A stretch of 64,000 nt of DNA from Ahrensia sp. R2A130 (lineage in GTDB: Bacteria > Pseudomonadota > Alphaproteobacteria > Rhizobiales > Rhizobiaceae): NCBI RefSeq assembly GCF_000179775.1, contig NZ_AEEB01000003.1, positions 248,001 to 312,000 on the forward strand, given 5' to 3'. Every line of letters starts with the position of its first letter. Within the stretch, counting starts at the first letter, position 1. The notes under the pieces were generated by a model that ran no database searches, was not told the DNA's origin, and saw only the letters and a list, made by a program, of their open reading frames with translations. The translations under genes were made by a program, and so were the position numbers. Positions 46,246 through 57,213 of this stretch are shown one piece after another.

Positions 46246-47601
46246 ATGCGCCTTACCCAATATTTTCTTCCTGTTCTTAAAGAAGCACCTCGCGAGGCCG
46301 AAATTGCGTCTCACCAGCTGATGCTGCGAGCGGGCATGATCAAACAACAATCTGCCGGCATCTATTCCTGGTTACCGCTGGGCTTGAAGGTTTTACGCAA
46401 GGTCGAGCAGATCGTGCGCGAAGAGCAGAACCGCGCCGGCGCGGTGGAAGTGCTCATGCCAACAATTCAAAGTGCTGACCTGTGGCGCGAGTCCGGTCGG
46501 TATGATGACTACGGCAAAGAGATGCTGCGCATTCAGGACCGGCACGAGCGCGACATGCTGTTCGGCCCAACAAATGAGGAGATGATCACTGACATCTTCC
46601 GTACCTACGTCAAAAGCTACAAAGACCTGCCACTGAACCTGTACCATATCCAGTGGAAGTTTCGCGACGAGGTTCGCCCACGCTTCGGCGTGATGCGCGG
46701 TCGCGAGTTCCTGATGAAGGATGCTTACAGCTTCGACCTGAATGCTGATGCAGCGCGTGCGGCATATTACAGGATGTTCGTCTCTTACCTCCGCACATTC
46801 GACCGGTTGGGTGTGAAAGCCATTCCGATGCGGGCCGATACCGGGCCGATTGGCGGGGATTTGTCTCACGAATTTCTAATTTTGGCTGATACCGGCGAAA
46901 GCGAAGTGTTCTGCCACTCGGATTTTTCGAAAAAGACAGTTCCTGATGCGGGAGTCGATTATAGCGATGACGCACTTATCGCAGGTATCGTGGATGACTG
47001 GACTTCAGGCTATGCCCGTACGGACGAGATGCATGACGAAGCTCTTTGGGCCGAGGTTCCTGAAGACGAGCAGCTTAACGCGCGCGGTATCGAGGTCGGT
47101 CATATTTTCAACTTCGGTTCCAAATACTCCGAGCCCATGGGCGCGAAAGTAACAGGACCGGACGGTAAGGATGTGCCAGTTGAAATGGGCTCCTATGGCA
47201 TCGGCCCGAGCCGCGTGGTCGCGGCGTTGGTCGAAGCTGGACATGATGAAAACGGCATCATCTGGCCAGACAGCGTGGCTCCATTCGACGTGGGCCTTAT
47301 CAATCTTCGCTCTGGTGACGAAGTGACTGATGCTGCTTGTGATGACATGTACGCGCAGCTGAGTGCGGCGGGCCTTGATGTGTTGTATGACGACACGGAC
47401 GGTCGAGCTGGTGGTAAGTTCGCGCTTGCGGATCTGATTGGACTGCCGTGGCAGCTCATCGTTGGGCCACGTGGCTTGAAGACAGGTGAGGTCGAATTGA
47501 AAGCTCGCGCCAGCGGTGAACGACACACCGTCTCTATCGATGCTGCAATCAACCAACTGACTGCATGGCATGTTGATAGCCGGAAACGCTTCGGTGGTTG
47601 A
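46246..47601 (+). CDS. proS: Prolyl-tRNA synthetase (short alphaproteobacterial type)
   Basis: 451-aa class II synthetase. Motif 2 region: [26 protein letters not shown]; motif 3 region: [14 protein letters not shown]; the C-terminal anticodon-binding domain (about 345-451) follows. At this length it lacks the roughly 180-residue INS editing domain of E. coli ProRS, as is normal for alphaproteobacteria. The ATG at 46246 ([20 protein letters not shown]) fits relatives better than the TTG at 46231. It is the first backbone gene right of the island. Confidence 0.97.
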   Translation: MRLTQYFLPVLKEAPREAEIASHQLMLRAGMIKQQSAGIYSWLPLGLKVLRKVEQIVREEQNRAGAVEVLMPTIQSADLWRESGRYDDYGKEMLRIQDRHERDMLFGPTNEEMITDIFRTYVKSYKDLPLNLYHIQWKFRDEVRPRFGVMRGREFLMKDAYSFDLNADAARAAYYRMFVSYLRTFDRLGVKAIPMRADTGPIGGDLSHEFLILADTGESEVFCHSDFSKKTVPDAGVDYSDDALIAGIVDDWTSGYARTDEMHDEALWAEVPEDEQLNARGIEVGHIFNFGSKYSEPMGAKVTGPDGKDVPVEMGSYGIGPSRVVAALVEAGHDENGIIWPDSVAPFDVGLINLRSGDEVTDAACDDMYAQLSAAGLDVLYDDTDGRAGGKFALADLIGLPWQLIVGPRGLKTGEVELKARASGERHTVSIDAAINQLTAWHVDSRKRFGG

Positions 47602-47608
47602 TGTGGCG

Positions 47609-48916
47609 ATGACCGGCGTTGCGGAAAGCGCAAACACGAATCTGCGCGACAGTCTGCCGGGTAAAACTGGTGCGTTTTCGCGCTTCGAGTGGATGCTTGC
47701 ACGGCGTTATCTTGGTTCGCGGCGCAAAGAAACATTCATCTCGGTGATCTCGATCATCTCGTTCGTTGGCATCATGTTGGGCGTTGCAACGCTGATTATC
47801 GTGATGGCTGTTATGAACGGATTTCGCACCGAGCTGCTGGACCGTATTCTCGGCATCAACGGTCACCTTATCGTCGCCCCGACAGAATACGCACTCACCG
47901 ACTATGATGCGGTCGCAAGTCGTCTCGAGGCTGTCGACGGCGTAATTTACGCGTTCCCGCTGATTGAGGGCGAAGTGCTTGCATCGGGCGGCAAGGGCGG
48001 TAGCGGAGCGCGAGTACGTGGCATGCGCGAAGGCGACTTGAAACGTCTGCCATCGGTAGGTTCCAACATCGTTGAAGGCACGCTGGACGGTTTCGACGCC
48101 GGTGATGGTGTTGCGATTGGTGCGGTGATGGCCCGCAATCTCAACCTTTACCTCGGCGATTCAATTACGCTGGTCACACCAGACGGAAACAAGACCGCAT
48201 TCGGCGTCACGCCACGGGTGAAAAGCTATCCGGTCACGGCCATCTTTGAGATGGGCATGAGCGAGTATGACAATATTTTCGTCTTCATGCCGCTGTTGGA
48301 AGCGCAGCTCTATTTCAACAAGGAGCAGGTCGTCGATGTCATCGAGACGTTCATCACGGACGCCGATGATGTGGAGAAAATGCGCGGTCCGATGGAGGCT
48401 GGGGCGGAGCGCCCGATCTCTGTGTCCGATTGGCGGCAGCGTAACGCCAGTTTCTTTTCCGCGTTGGAGGTGGAACGGAACGTCATGTTCCTGATCCTCA
48501 CGCTGATCCTGCTGATCGCGGCGCTGAATATTGTTTCGGGCCTGTTCATGCTTGTTAAGGAGAAGGGCAGCGACATCGCTATTTTACGTACCATGGGCGC
48601 GACCCGTGGGGCCGTTATGCGCATTTTCCTGATAACAGGCGCGTCGATTGGTGTTTTCGGCACGATCGCGGGTTTCGGACTTGGCGTTCTATTCAGCCAG
48701 AACATAAACGCGATGGGCGAGGGGCTTTCATCGCTTCTGGGCACAAGTGTGTGGGACCCGACCGTCCGGTTCCTGTCTGAAATTCCTGCACGGTTGGATA
48801 TGGGCGAAACGCTGATGGTCGTCTTTATGGCGCTTGGCCTTTCGCTACTTGCGACACTGTTTCCTGCATGGCGTGCCGCGCGTCTCGATCCGGTGGAAGC
48901 GCTTCGCTATGAGTGA
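47609..48916 (+). CDS. Lipoprotein-releasing system permease LolC/LolE
   Basis: A roughly 435-aa inner-membrane permease of the LolCDE ABC complex, which hands outer-membrane lipoproteins to LolA. After a polar N-terminus come [23 protein letters not shown], the first membrane helix (about 32-56), a large periplasmic MacB-PCD domain (about 60-260), and three C-terminal helices with the FtsX pattern ([47 protein letters not shown]). Start options: ATG 47609, GTG 47603, GTG 47594. One LolC/E-type permease is encoded, as usual in alphaproteobacteria. lolD overlaps its end. Confidence 0.9.
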   Translation: MTGVAESANTNLRDSLPGKTGAFSRFEWMLARRYLGSRRKETFISVISIISFVGIMLGVATLIIVMAVMNGFRTELLDRILGINGHLIVAPTEYALTDYDAVASRLEAVDGVIYAFPLIEGEVLASGGKGGSGARVRGMREGDLKRLPSVGSNIVEGTLDGFDAGDGVAIGAVMARNLNLYLGDSITLVTPDGNKTAFGVTPRVKSYPVTAIFEMGMSEYDNIFVFMPLLEAQLYFNKEQVVDVIETFITDADDVEKMRGPMEAGAERPISVSDWRQRNASFFSALEVERNVMFLILTLILLIAALNIVSGLFMLVKEKGSDIAILRTMGATRGAVMRIFLITGASIGVFGTIAGFGLGVLFSQNINAMGEGLSSLLGTSVWDPTVRFLSEIPARLDMGETLMVVFMALGLSLLATLFPAWRAARLDPVEALRYE

Positions 48917-49589
48917 TGCCGTATTTCAAATGAGTGGAATTCGTCGGACCTACGGCGAAGGCGAACACGCGCTCACCGTTTTGGATAATGCCGAATTGTC
49001 TATCGGTGCAGGCGAGTTGGTGGCGCTTGTTGCACCATCCGGCGCGGGTAAATCCACACTGCTGCATCTTGCTGGTCTTCTGGAGAAACCAGATGCGGGC
49101 TCGTTACAAATCGGCGGTCGTGAGTGCGGTAGCTTGAGTGATGCAGAGCGCACCGCCATGCGGCGCACGAGAATTGGTTTTATTTATCAATTCCACCACC
49201 TGCTGCCCGAATTGGACGCACGGGAAAACATAACTTTGCCACTTCAGATCGCCGGTGCCAGCGCCGAGCAGTCGCGTGGTCGTGCCGACGAACTGCTGGA
49301 CATGTTGAATATGTCTCCGCGTGCGACGCACCGGCCTTCAGAGCTTTCAGGCGGTGAGCAGCAGCGCGTCGCAATCGCCCGTGCTGTGGCCAACCAACCG
49401 CGACTGCTTCTTGCAGATGAACCAACGGGCAATCTCGATCCCTCGACATCCGATCTTGTTTTCGGGGCTCTCACCGAACTGGTACGCTCCACTGGTCTTG
49501 CAGCACTCATCGCTACCCACAACCACGAGCTGGCCGCGCGTATGGACCGGATTGTAACGATCCGCGATCTGCAAATCGTTCCTCGCTAA
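48909..49589 (+). CDS. lolD: Lipoprotein-releasing ABC transporter ATPase
   Basis: A 226-aa ABC ATPase that powers the LolC/E permease. Walker A is [15 protein letters not shown], the signature [14 protein letters not shown], Walker [12 protein letters not shown], and the H-loop THNHELA. The ATG at 48909 overlaps the permease stop by 8 bp; an upstream in-frame start at 48834 would run further into the permease. The length is typical. Confidence 0.96.
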   Translation: MSDAVFQMSGIRRTYGEGEHALTVLDNAELSIGAGELVALVAPSGAGKSTLLHLAGLLEKPDAGSLQIGGRECGSLSDAERTAMRRTRIGFIYQFHHLLPELDARENITLPLQIAGASAEQSRGRADELLDMLNMSPRATHRPSELSGGEQQRVAIARAVANQPRLLLADEPTGNLDPSTSDLVFGALTELVRSTGLAALIATHNHELAARMDRIVTIRDLQIVPR

Positions 49590-49679
49590 AGTTTCGCACA
49601 AGCGCGTCTATGCAGCCGTTGAGTACGACGGTGGCAAGGCCCATTGTCTGAGCGTTGTGTCTGGTCCGGGTGTGAGTCG

Positions 49680-52600
49680 ATGTCCAAGAAAGAAGAAGTG
49701 ATAGCGGCTTTGAAGAAAGCCGCGCTCCCCAAACCAGAGCGCCCGTTCGTTCATCTGCACACCCATTCGGCCTATTCGCTGCTTGAGGGTGCCGTTCCGC
49801 TCGCAAAGCTGATGACGCTCGCGGCAGACGATGACCAGCCTGCACTTGCGATTACCGACCGCAGTAATCTGTTTGGCGCGCTGGAATTTTCCAGCAAAGC
49901 GGCCAAGGAAGGCTTACAGCCGATTATTGGTTGCACGCTGGAAGTCGATTTCGATGATGAAGGGCGGGGTTCCCGCAGCGGCAGCACGCAACAGGCGATG
50001 GTGGCGTTTCCAACGCTGGTGCTGCTGGCATCCGATGAGCGCGGCTATCAGAATCTCATTCGGCTGGTCAGCCTAGCGTATATGGAGGGTGCAGTTGAAT
50101 CGCGGCCACATATCTCAATGGGTCAATTGGTTGAGCACAATGACGGATTGATTATCCTTACCGGCGGCGCCCATGGTCCAATCGACGCGATGATTGTCGA
50201 TGATCATCCAACAGAGGCCAGGGCGCGACTGGCACGATTGAATGACGCTTTTGGTGACCGGCTCTACATCGAATTGCAACGACAGGCTGGCTACTCCCCA
50301 AAGCGCGAAGGCGAAATATTGGCGATGGCCTACGAGTTGGGCATCGGCATCGTGGCTACGAACGAGGTCTTTTTTGCCAAGCGCGAGGATTACAGCGCTC
50401 ACGATACGCTCATCTGTATTGCTGAAGGACGAATGGTCTCGGAAGATGATCGCAGGAGGCTGACGCCTGATCATTATCTGAAAAGCACCGCAGAAATGAA
50501 CGTGTTGTTTTCCGATTTGCCGGAGGCGATCGACAACACCACGATCATTGCCCAGCGCTGTGCGTTCGCAGTTCAGGAACTTGACCCCATCCTGCCGTTC
50601 TTCACCGGCGGCGTGGGAGACGATCCGTTGGCGGCGGAAGCGGCGGAACTTCGCAAGCAAGCTGTCGATGGACTAAAAGATCGATTGGCGGTGCACCCGC
50701 TGGCAGACGGGTACACCCGCGAACAATATAACGAACGTCTCGAATTCGAGCTATCCGTCATCGAGAATATGAAATTCCCCGGTTACTTTCTCATCGTTGC
50801 CGACTTCATCAAATGGGCGAAGGAACAGGGAATTCCAGTCGGACCGGGCAGGGGCTCTGGTGCCGGTTCGCTGGTTGCGTGGTCGCTGACGATCACCGAT
50901 CTCGACCCATTGCAGTTCTCGCTGCTGTTCGAGCGGTTCCTGAACCCCGAACGCGTCTCAATGCCGGATTTCGATATCGACTTCTGTCAGGATCGCCGTG
51001 ACGAGGTTATTCGTTACGTTCAGGACAAATACGGTCGCGATCAAGTGGCGCAGATCATCACGTTCGGAACGCTGCAAGCCCGGGCTGTGCTGCGTGATGT
51101 GGGACGCGTGTTGCAGCTGCCTTACGGGCAGGTGGACCGCCTGTGCAAAATGGTGCCGAACAATCCAGCCAACCCGACACCGCTCTATCGTGCTGTGGTG
51201 GAGGAAGCGGGGCTGATCGAGGCGCGTAAAGAGGAAGAAGTCGATCATTTAATCGATATTTCTCTCAAGCTGGAAGGCCTATACCGCCACGCCTCCACCC
51301 ACGCCGCCGGCATCGTGATCGGCGACCGGCCGCTTGACCAACTTGTGCCGCTCTACCGCGACCCACGTTCCGATATGCCGGTGACGCAGTTCAACATGAA
51401 GTGGGTGGAAAAAGCCGGGCTGGTTAAGTTCGATTTCCTTGGCCTGAAAACGCTCACCGTTATTCGTACCGCGCAGAATTATCTCAAAGAGCGAAACGTC
51501 GAAGTTGATGTCGACAAGCTGACATTGGACGACGAAGCGACTTTCAAGATGCTGCAGCGCGGCGAAACAGTCGGTGTGTTCCAGCTGGAATCCATGGGCA
51601 TGCGCAAGGCGCTCATCGGCATGAAGGCGGATGCGTTCGAAGACATCATCGCTCTCGTCGCGCTCTACCGGCCCGGCCCAATGGAGAACATTCCGACCTA
51701 CAACGCGCGTAAGCATGGCGAGGAGGAGGCCGACTATTACCACCCGAAGATCGAGCATGTTCTGAAAGAGACACAGGGCGTCATCATCTATCAGGAACAG
51801 GTCATGCAGATCGCCCAGATCCTGTCCGGCTATTCACTGGGCGAAGCCGATATGCTGCGCCGCGCGATGGGTAAGAAAATCGCGTCGGAAATGGAAGCGC
51901 AACGCGCCCGTTTCGTCGACGGTTGCGAGAAGAACGACATCAAGGCGCAGCAGGCGAACTACATCTTCGATGTCTTGGCGAAGTTTGCCGACTACGGTTT
52001 CAACAAATCCCACGCCGCAGCTTACGCGTTGCTGAGCTACCAAACCGCTTGGCTTAAGGCGAACCACCCCGTCGAATTCCTCGCGTCGCTGATGACGCTC
52101 GATATGGGTAACACTGACAAGTTGAACGACTTTTACCGAGAAGCCGTGCGGGCGAAAATCGAAGTCGTTGCGCCATCGGTGAATTCTTCGCAGGTGAAAT
52201 TCTCGGTCAAAGACGGCAAAATTCATTATGCGCTTGCTGCGATCAAAGGCGTTGGTGCGCAGGCTGTGGCACATATCGTGGAGGTTCGTGATCGCGATGG
52301 ACCGTTCCAAAGCCTCACAAGCTTCTTCTCCCGTGTGGACCCCAAACAGTTGAACCGGAAGATGCTGGAGAACCTCATTCATGCTGGTGCGTTCGATGGG
52401 TTTGGGCCTGCGCGGGAAGAGTTGATCGGTGGGCTCGACCGGCTGATCGGTCATTCGGTGCGCGTGGCAGAAAACGAGGCCATCGGCATCTCCGATATGT
52501 TTGGTGGAGATACCGGTGAAACCGATGTGGTGTTGCCGAAGGTGGCTGCATGGGCGGCTGCGGAGCGTTTGCAGCGTGAACATGCCGCTATGGGCTTCTA

Positions 52601-53180
52601 CTTTTCCGCGCATCCGCTGGACGAGTACCAAACAACGTTGGAGAAGTTGCGGGCGCAGAGCTGGGCGGATTTCCAGCTAGCGGTCAAAGCGTCCGGCCAA
52701 GCCCCCGGTATTTTGGGCGGCACAGTCTCGTCCATCCAATACCGCAAAACCAAACGCGGCAAGCGTATGGGCATCGGTATGCTTTCCGATGCTACGGGAC
52801 AGTTCGAAGTCGTGTTGTTCGATGAGCAATTGGAAGCCGCATCTGAACTTCTGCAAGCTGGCCGTTCGCTGATTTTGAACGTCGTTGGTGAAGATCGACC
52901 GGAGGGCGTGAGCCTGCGTGTCATGATGATCCGTGGCATCGAGGATGAAGCGGCACGCACGCAATATCTGCTCAACATCTTCCTGCGAGACGCCAGCCCG
53001 CTGCCGTCAATTGCATCTCAGTTGGGCAAGCAGGGTGAGGGGATAGTGAAGCTGGTGGTGATCGATTTCGACGGTGGCCGCGAAGTGGAGGTCGAACTGC
53101 CCGGCAAGCGTCTTGTATCGCCCCAAATCGCGAACGCCTTGAAGGCAATCGATGGCGTTGTACACGCGGAACTCGTCTAG
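49680..53180 (+). CDS. dnaE: DNA polymerase III alpha subunit
   Basis: 1166-aa replicative C-family polymerase. The PHP domain begins FVHLHTHSAYSLLEG (about 24-38); the palm catalytic aspartates lie in PDFDIDFCQDRRDEVI (about 426-441); the finger region has GRGSGAGSLVAWSL; C-terminal parts include the HhH and OB folds (about 990-1060). Translation is set at ATG 49680 (MSKKEEVIAALKKA); 49644 is an in-frame alternative. The gene lies alone behind lolD. Confidence 0.97.
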   Translation: MSKKEEVIAALKKAALPKPERPFVHLHTHSAYSLLEGAVPLAKLMTLAADDDQPALAITDRSNLFGALEFSSKAAKEGLQPIIGCTLEVDFDDEGRGSRSGSTQQAMVAFPTLVLLASDERGYQNLIRLVSLAYMEGAVESRPHISMGQLVEHNDGLIILTGGAHGPIDAMIVDDHPTEARARLARLNDAFGDRLYIELQRQAGYSPKREGEILAMAYELGIGIVATNEVFFAKREDYSAHDTLICIAEGRMVSEDDRRRLTPDHYLKSTAEMNVLFSDLPEAIDNTTIIAQRCAFAVQELDPILPFFTGGVGDDPLAAEAAELRKQAVDGLKDRLAVHPLADGYTREQYNERLEFELSVIENMKFPGYFLIVADFIKWAKEQGIPVGPGRGSGAGSLVAWSLTITDLDPLQFSLLFERFLNPERVSMPDFDIDFCQDRRDEVIRYVQDKYGRDQVAQIITFGTLQARAVLRDVGRVLQLPYGQVDRLCKMVPNNPANPTPLYRAVVEEAGLIEARKEEEVDHLIDISLKLEGLYRHASTHAAGIVIGDRPLDQLVPLYRDPRSDMPVTQFNMKWVEKAGLVKFDFLGLKTLTVIRTAQNYLKERNVEVDVDKLTLDDEATFKMLQRGETVGVFQLESMGMRKALIGMKADAFEDIIALVALYRPGPMENIPTYNARKHGEEEADYYHPKIEHVLKETQGVIIYQEQVMQIAQILSGYSLGEADMLRRAMGKKIASEMEAQRARFVDGCEKNDIKAQQANYIFDVLAKFADYGFNKSHAAAYALLSYQTAWLKANHPVEFLASLMTLDMGNTDKLNDFYREAVRAKIEVVAPSVNSSQVKFSVKDGKIHYALAAIKGVGAQAVAHIVEVRDRDGPFQSLTSFFSRVDPKQLNRKMLENLIHAGAFDGFGPAREELIGGLDRLIGHSVRVAENEAIGISDMFGGDTGETDVVLPKVAAWAAAERLQREHAAMGFYFSAHPLDEYQTTLEKLRAQSWADFQLAVKASGQAPGILGGTVSSIQYRKTKRGKRMGIGMLSDATGQFEVVLFDEQLEAASELLQAGRSLILNVVGEDRPEGVSLRVMMIRGIEDEAARTQYLLNIFLRDASPLPSIASQLGKQGEGIVKLVVIDFDGGREVEVELPGKRLVSPQIANALKAIDGVVHAELV

Positions 53181-53183
53181 CCA

Positions 53184-53789
53184 ATGCAGCCGAAGTTCAG
53201 CCAATCAGCCGATCGTAACCGCAAGGACATCGCCGCGAAGCTGCGCGCACGCGTGCAAGACGGTGCGACGGTCCTCGAAATCGCCAGCGGGACCGGCCAG
53301 CACATGCTCCATTTCAGCGAAGCGATGCCCGATATCATCTGGCAACCCAGCGACCGTTCGCTTGAAGAGTTTGAATTGCGCGAAACTGTGTTGGCAGCCA
53401 GCCGCGCCAATCTGTTGGCTCCGTTGCAAATTGACGTCTCACGCTTTCCTGATTTTCAAGAGGCCTACGACGCAGTTTATAGCGCCAACTGCATCCACGT
53501 CATGTCGTCTGCCAATCTGGAACCTTACATTGCAGGTGCTGCGAAGGCGCTGAAGCCCGGCGGAATGATGATGCTCTATGGTCCGTTTAAATATGATGGC
53601 GAGTTCACCACACCCAGCAACGAGCAGTTCGATGCCTTCCTGCGTGGTACTTATGATGATGGCGGCATCAGAGATTTCGCCCGCGTCGATGAGCTTGCAG
53701 AGGCCAACGGGCTATCGTTTCACAGTGACTCCGAGATGCCAGCCAACAATCAGTTCATTATCTGGCGCAAGACGGTGCCAGCTGGCTGA
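53184..53789 (+). CDS. DUF938 SAM-dependent methyltransferase-like protein
   Basis: 201 aa. The Rossmann motif I is VLEIASGTGQHMLHF, followed by WQPSDRS (motif II) and a characteristic FDAVYSANCIHVMS-like motif (AVYSANCIHVMS), then GGMMMLYGPFKYDGEFT and NEQFDAFLR. This is the DUF938 family, of unknown substrate, related to class I methyltransferases. It starts 3 bp after dnaE, so it is probably translated from the same mRNA. Confidence 0.87.
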   Translation: MQPKFSQSADRNRKDIAAKLRARVQDGATVLEIASGTGQHMLHFSEAMPDIIWQPSDRSLEEFELRETVLAASRANLLAPLQIDVSRFPDFQEAYDAVYSANCIHVMSSANLEPYIAGAAKALKPGGMMMLYGPFKYDGEFTTPSNEQFDAFLRGTYDDGGIRDFARVDELAEANGLSFHSDSEMPANNQFIIWRKTVPAG

Positions 53790-54021
53790 ATCACTCTGAA
53801 CATGACTCACAGGCTCTTCGGGGTTGCCAACTCTGCCTGTTGTGCTAAACGCCGCCTCATTCCACACGCGGGAGCGTGTTGGTCACCGGGTTACCTTCGG
53901 GCAAGCCGCACAGCCTCCAGTTAGCGATAACACGGCATCGACCTGCACTTCCGGTGCGGCAGCATACGCTGTCGTTTCTTCCCCGCGCCAGGACCAACCG
54001 GTAAACAGGAGATGAGACCCA
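53790..54021 (+). promoter_or_regulatory. Structured leader upstream of rpsB
   Basis: 232 bp with several hairpins: ACACGC-GGGA-GCGTGT (53864-53879) and GCAC-TTCCG-GTGC (53945-53957), and near the gene a purine-rich CAGGAGATGAGACCC ribosome-binding stretch. rpsB leaders in other bacteria are bound by S2 for autoregulation; whether this one is cannot be said. Confidence 0.4.
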
Positions 54022-55158
54022 ATGGCTCTTCCCGAATTTTCTATGCGTCAGCTGCTTGAAGCAGGCGTGCATTTTGGCCACCAGGCCCACCGCTGGAACC
54101 CAAAGATGGACCCGTACATCTTTGGCAAACGCAACAATATCCACATCCTCGATCTGTCGCAGACCGTGCCGCTTATGCATCAAGCACTGAAGCAGGTTTC
54201 CGACACGGTTGCCCGTGGCGGCCGCGTGCTGTTCGTCGGCACCAAGCGCACCGCTTCCGAAGCTGTTGCTGATGCTGCGCGCCGTTCGGCACAGTATTAC
54301 GTCAACGCTCGTTGGTTGGGCGGCATGCTCACCAACTGGAAAACCATTTCCAACTCCATCAAGCGCTTGCGCGAGTTGGAAGAGCTGCTGACTGCTGATC
54401 AGTCCAGCTACACCAAAAAAGAACTCCTGAACCTGACCCGCGAGCGCGACAAGCTTGAGCGTGCACTCGGCGGCATCAAGGACATGGGCGGCACGCCTGA
54501 CCTCATTTTCGTGATCGACACGAACAAAGAGGCGATTGCCATTCAGGAAGCCAAGAAGCTGAAAATCCCTGTCTGCGCGGTTCTCGACTCCAACTCCAGC
54601 ACAGACAACATCGACTTCCCGATCCCGGGTAACGATGATGCGTCGCGTGCCGTTGCTCTGTATTGCGATCTGATCGCAAAAGCATGCATCGACGGTATCG
54701 CTCGGCAGCAGGGTTCTTCCGGCGTTGATCTCGGCGCACAGGCTGAAGCACCTCAGGAAACTGTTCTCAACGATGTATCTGCTGCCGCGTCTTCTGCCGC
54801 TGCTGCAACTGTTGATGCAGCATCAACCGCTGCTGGTGCCGTTCAGGAAACTGCTGCTTCCGTCATGGATGCAGTGTCGAACATCGCCACTGCCGCCGCT
54901 ACTGGCGTTGCTGAAGCAGTATCCGGCGACGACAAGGCTGCTGCTCCTATGTTTACGGCACCAGCCGGTGACGCTGATGATCTGAAAACGATCAACGGTA
55001 TCGGTCCGGTTGCTGAAACGCAGCTGAACGAACAGGGCATCACGACTTTTGCCCAGATTGCCGCTTTGACTGATGCCGAGATCGAAAAAATCGACGCCAA
55101 CATGCCGTTTTCTGCAGCGCAGATTTCGGATTGGAAAGCTCAGGCCGCCGCCAAGTAG
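54022..55158 (+). CDS. rpsB: 30S ribosomal protein S2 with a C-terminal extension
   Basis: 378 aa, about 120 longer than typical S2. Residues 1-235 are normal S2 ([56 protein letters not shown]). Residues about 240-315 are an Ala/Ser/Thr/Val-rich linker, and about 318-378 form a helix-hairpin-helix-like domain ([39 protein letters not shown]). Extensions with GIGP-type HhH domains are known in rhizobial L21 and occur in some S2; such domains bind nucleic acid. The rest of the operon follows. Confidence 0.95.
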   Translation: MALPEFSMRQLLEAGVHFGHQAHRWNPKMDPYIFGKRNNIHILDLSQTVPLMHQALKQVSDTVARGGRVLFVGTKRTASEAVADAARRSAQYYVNARWLGGMLTNWKTISNSIKRLRELEELLTADQSSYTKKELLNLTRERDKLERALGGIKDMGGTPDLIFVIDTNKEAIAIQEAKKLKIPVCAVLDSNSSTDNIDFPIPGNDDASRAVALYCDLIAKACIDGIARQQGSSGVDLGAQAEAPQETVLNDVSAAASSAAAATVDAASTAAGAVQETAASVMDAVSNIATAAATGVAEAVSGDDKAAAPMFTAPAGDADDLKTINGIGPVAETQLNEQGITTFAQIAALTDAEIEKIDANMPFSAAQISDWKAQAAAK

Positions 55159-55240
55159 GCAGCGCATGCCAATAGCGACCTGTCATGCGACTGTTGCATA
55201 GCTGGCCGCTTGAAGGCTTCGGGGTTCGACCCATTTAATA

Positions 55241-55275
55241 GGAAAGCGCCGCTCCGTACCGGGGCGGCGCTTTCC
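55241..55275 (+). terminator. 12-bp hairpin between rpsB and tsf
   Basis: GGAAAGCGCCGC (55241-55252) is exactly complementary to 55264-55275, with an 11-nt loop, and is followed by CTTGAAAATTAGC rather than a T-run. It is probably an attenuator or processing site between rpsB and tsf, since the genes are otherwise an operon. Confidence 0.6.
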
Positions 55276-55334
55276 CTTGAAAATTAGCACAAACGGCACC
55301 GCCTCCCGCGCTGCCCCAGCGAAAGGAACCTGAG

Positions 55335-56252
55335 ATGGCTATTACCGCATCGATGGTCAAAGAACTGCGCGAAATGACCGGCGCAGGCATGATGGACTGC
55401 AAAAATGCGCTAAACGAAACCAATGGCGACATTGAAGCTGCCGTTGACTACCTGCGCAAAAAAGGCGTTGCCAAAGCAGACAAGAAATCGGGCCGTACTG
55501 CGGCTGAGGGTCTCGTCGGTGTCGAAGGCCGCGGCAACAAAGCTGCTGTGATCGAATTCAATGCAGAGACTGATTTTGTCTCGCGCAACGAAGATTTCCA
55601 GAAATTGGTTTCAGGCATCGCTAAAGTGGCCGCCGATACAGATGGTTCTGTCGATGCAATCAACGCGTCAGACCTCGGCGGCAAAACCGTTGCGGATTCT
55701 GTCACATCAGCCATTGCCACAATTGGTGAGAACATGTCACTGCGCCGCGCCGCCGTCATGGAAGTAGAGAACGGCGTTGTCGCTTCTTACGTCCATAACG
55801 CGACCGCAGATGGTCTCGGTAAAATCGGTGTTCTGGTTGCGCTGGAATCAGCCGGTGATACCGACAAGCTTCACGCCTTGGGTCGTCAGGTTGCCATGCA
55901 TGTTGCTGCCACCAACCCGCTGGCCGCAACGAAAGACGATATGGATCCTGATCTGGTGGAACGTGAGAAGAAAATCTTCTCAGAGTCCGCTCGTGAGTCC
56001 GGCAAGCCGGAAAACATCATCGAGAAAATGGTAGAAGGCCGCATCCGCAAGTTCTTCGAAGAGAACGTGCTTTTGTCGCAGACTTTCGTCATCGACGGCG
56101 AAAACAGCGTTGAGCAGGCATTGAAGAATGCTGAAGGTGATGTTGGCGGCCCAATCGCACTCAAAGGCTTCACCCGCTTCCAGCTTGGTGAAGGCATCGA
56201 GAAAGAAGAAGGCGACTTCGCTGCAGAAGTTGCTGCGATGAGCAAGGGCTAA
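55335..56252 (+). CDS. tsf: Elongation factor Ts
   Basis: 305-aa nucleotide-exchange factor for EF-Tu. The N-terminal UBA-like domain is [19 protein letters not shown] with [15 protein letters not shown]. The EF-Tu-contact core has [10 protein letters not shown], and two subdomains follow ([39 protein letters not shown]). The length matches alphaproteobacterial EF-Ts. A rho-independent terminator follows. Confidence 0.98.
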   Translation: MAITASMVKELREMTGAGMMDCKNALNETNGDIEAAVDYLRKKGVAKADKKSGRTAAEGLVGVEGRGNKAAVIEFNAETDFVSRNEDFQKLVSGIAKVAADTDGSVDAINASDLGGKTVADSVTSAIATIGENMSLRRAAVMEVENGVVASYVHNATADGLGKIGVLVALESAGDTDKLHALGRQVAMHVAATNPLAATKDDMDPDLVEREKKIFSESARESGKPENIIEKMVEGRIRKFFEENVLLSQTFVIDGENSVEQALKNAEGDVGGPIALKGFTRFQLGEGIEKEEGDFAAEVAAMSKG

Positions 56253-56275
56253 CAGTCCACATCATTTGAACTGAG

Positions 56276-56310
56276 TAGGGCCGTTGATGAAAATCAGCGG
56301 CCCTATTTTT
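56276..56310 (+). terminator. Rho-independent terminator after tsf
   Basis: TAGGGCCG (56276-56283) pairs with CGGCCCTA (56298-56305), with an inner TGAT/ATCA extension, then TTTTT. Confidence 0.9.
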
Positions 56311-56418
56311 ATGGGCTGTTTTTACGGCCAGCGGTAAATGGCAAGTGACGGGCTGGCGTGACACACCGCAATGCATGGGTTAGACGCAAGCAGTTACAAA
56401 TGCGCCCCTCCGGATTCG

Positions 56419-57144
56419 ATGCAAAGCCCGATCTACAAACGAATTTTATACAAGATTTCGGGTGAAGCTCTGATGGGCGATCAGCCTTCCGGAATTGATC
56501 CCAAATTCGTGGCGCGCGTCGTTGACGACGTGATCGAAGCCAAACAGCTGGGCTGCTCCATTGCGTTGGCAGTAGGCGGCGGGAACATTTTTCGCGGCGT
56601 CCAACTGGCCGCTAGCGGCGCAGACCGCGTGACTGGCGACCACATGGGGATGCTGGCTATCGTCATGAATGCGCTGGCACTTCGCATGGCGTTCGACACA
56701 CGTGGCGTCGGTGCAACTGTGCTGTCCGGCCTTGCTGTACCGCAGGTCTGTGAGACTTTTACCCAGCGTGGCATGATAGAGGCGCGGGAACGCGGAGATG
56801 TGTTGATCTTCGCCGGTGGAACAGGCAGCCCGTTCTTCACATCCGACAGTGGAGCCGCATTGCGGGCAGCGGAATTTGGTGCTGACGCAATCCTGAAAGG
56901 CACTCAGGTTGACGGAATCTACACATCTGACCCCAAAAAGAACATAAACGCAGAGCGTTTGAACACGCTCACCCATGATCAGCTGATCGAACAGAAGCTG
57001 GCGGTCATGGATACATCTGCTGCGGTTATCGCGCGGGACAATGGTATTGATGTGGTGGTTTTCTCCATCCACGAACCAGGTTCTCTATCGCGGGTTTTGA
57101 CCGGGCAGGGCACATATTCGACGGTTTCTGCCAAACAGGCATGA
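56419..57144 (+). CDS. pyrH: Uridylate kinase
   Basis: 242-aa UMP kinase of the amino acid kinase fold. YKRILYKISGEALMG starts the P-loop-like region; AVGGGNIFRG follows, then DTRGVGATVLSG, GTGSPFFTSDSGAALRA and VDGIYTSDPKKN. The ATG at 56419 (MQSPIYKRILYK) gives family length; 56371 would add 16 unsupported residues. tsf lies upstream behind a terminator, frr downstream. Confidence 0.96.
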   Translation: MQSPIYKRILYKISGEALMGDQPSGIDPKFVARVVDDVIEAKQLGCSIALAVGGGNIFRGVQLAASGADRVTGDHMGMLAIVMNALALRMAFDTRGVGATVLSGLAVPQVCETFTQRGMIEARERGDVLIFAGGTGSPFFTSDSGAALRAAEFGADAILKGTQVDGIYTSDPKKNINAERLNTLTHDQLIEQKLAVMDTSAAVIARDNGIDVVVFSIHEPGSLSRVLTGQGTYSTVSAKQA

Positions 57145-57213
57145 CCGGGCAATGAAGAGGTTTTACACTGCCGGGTATGGCGGTGTGGGACACACGATCA
57201 GGGAAGACACAAC

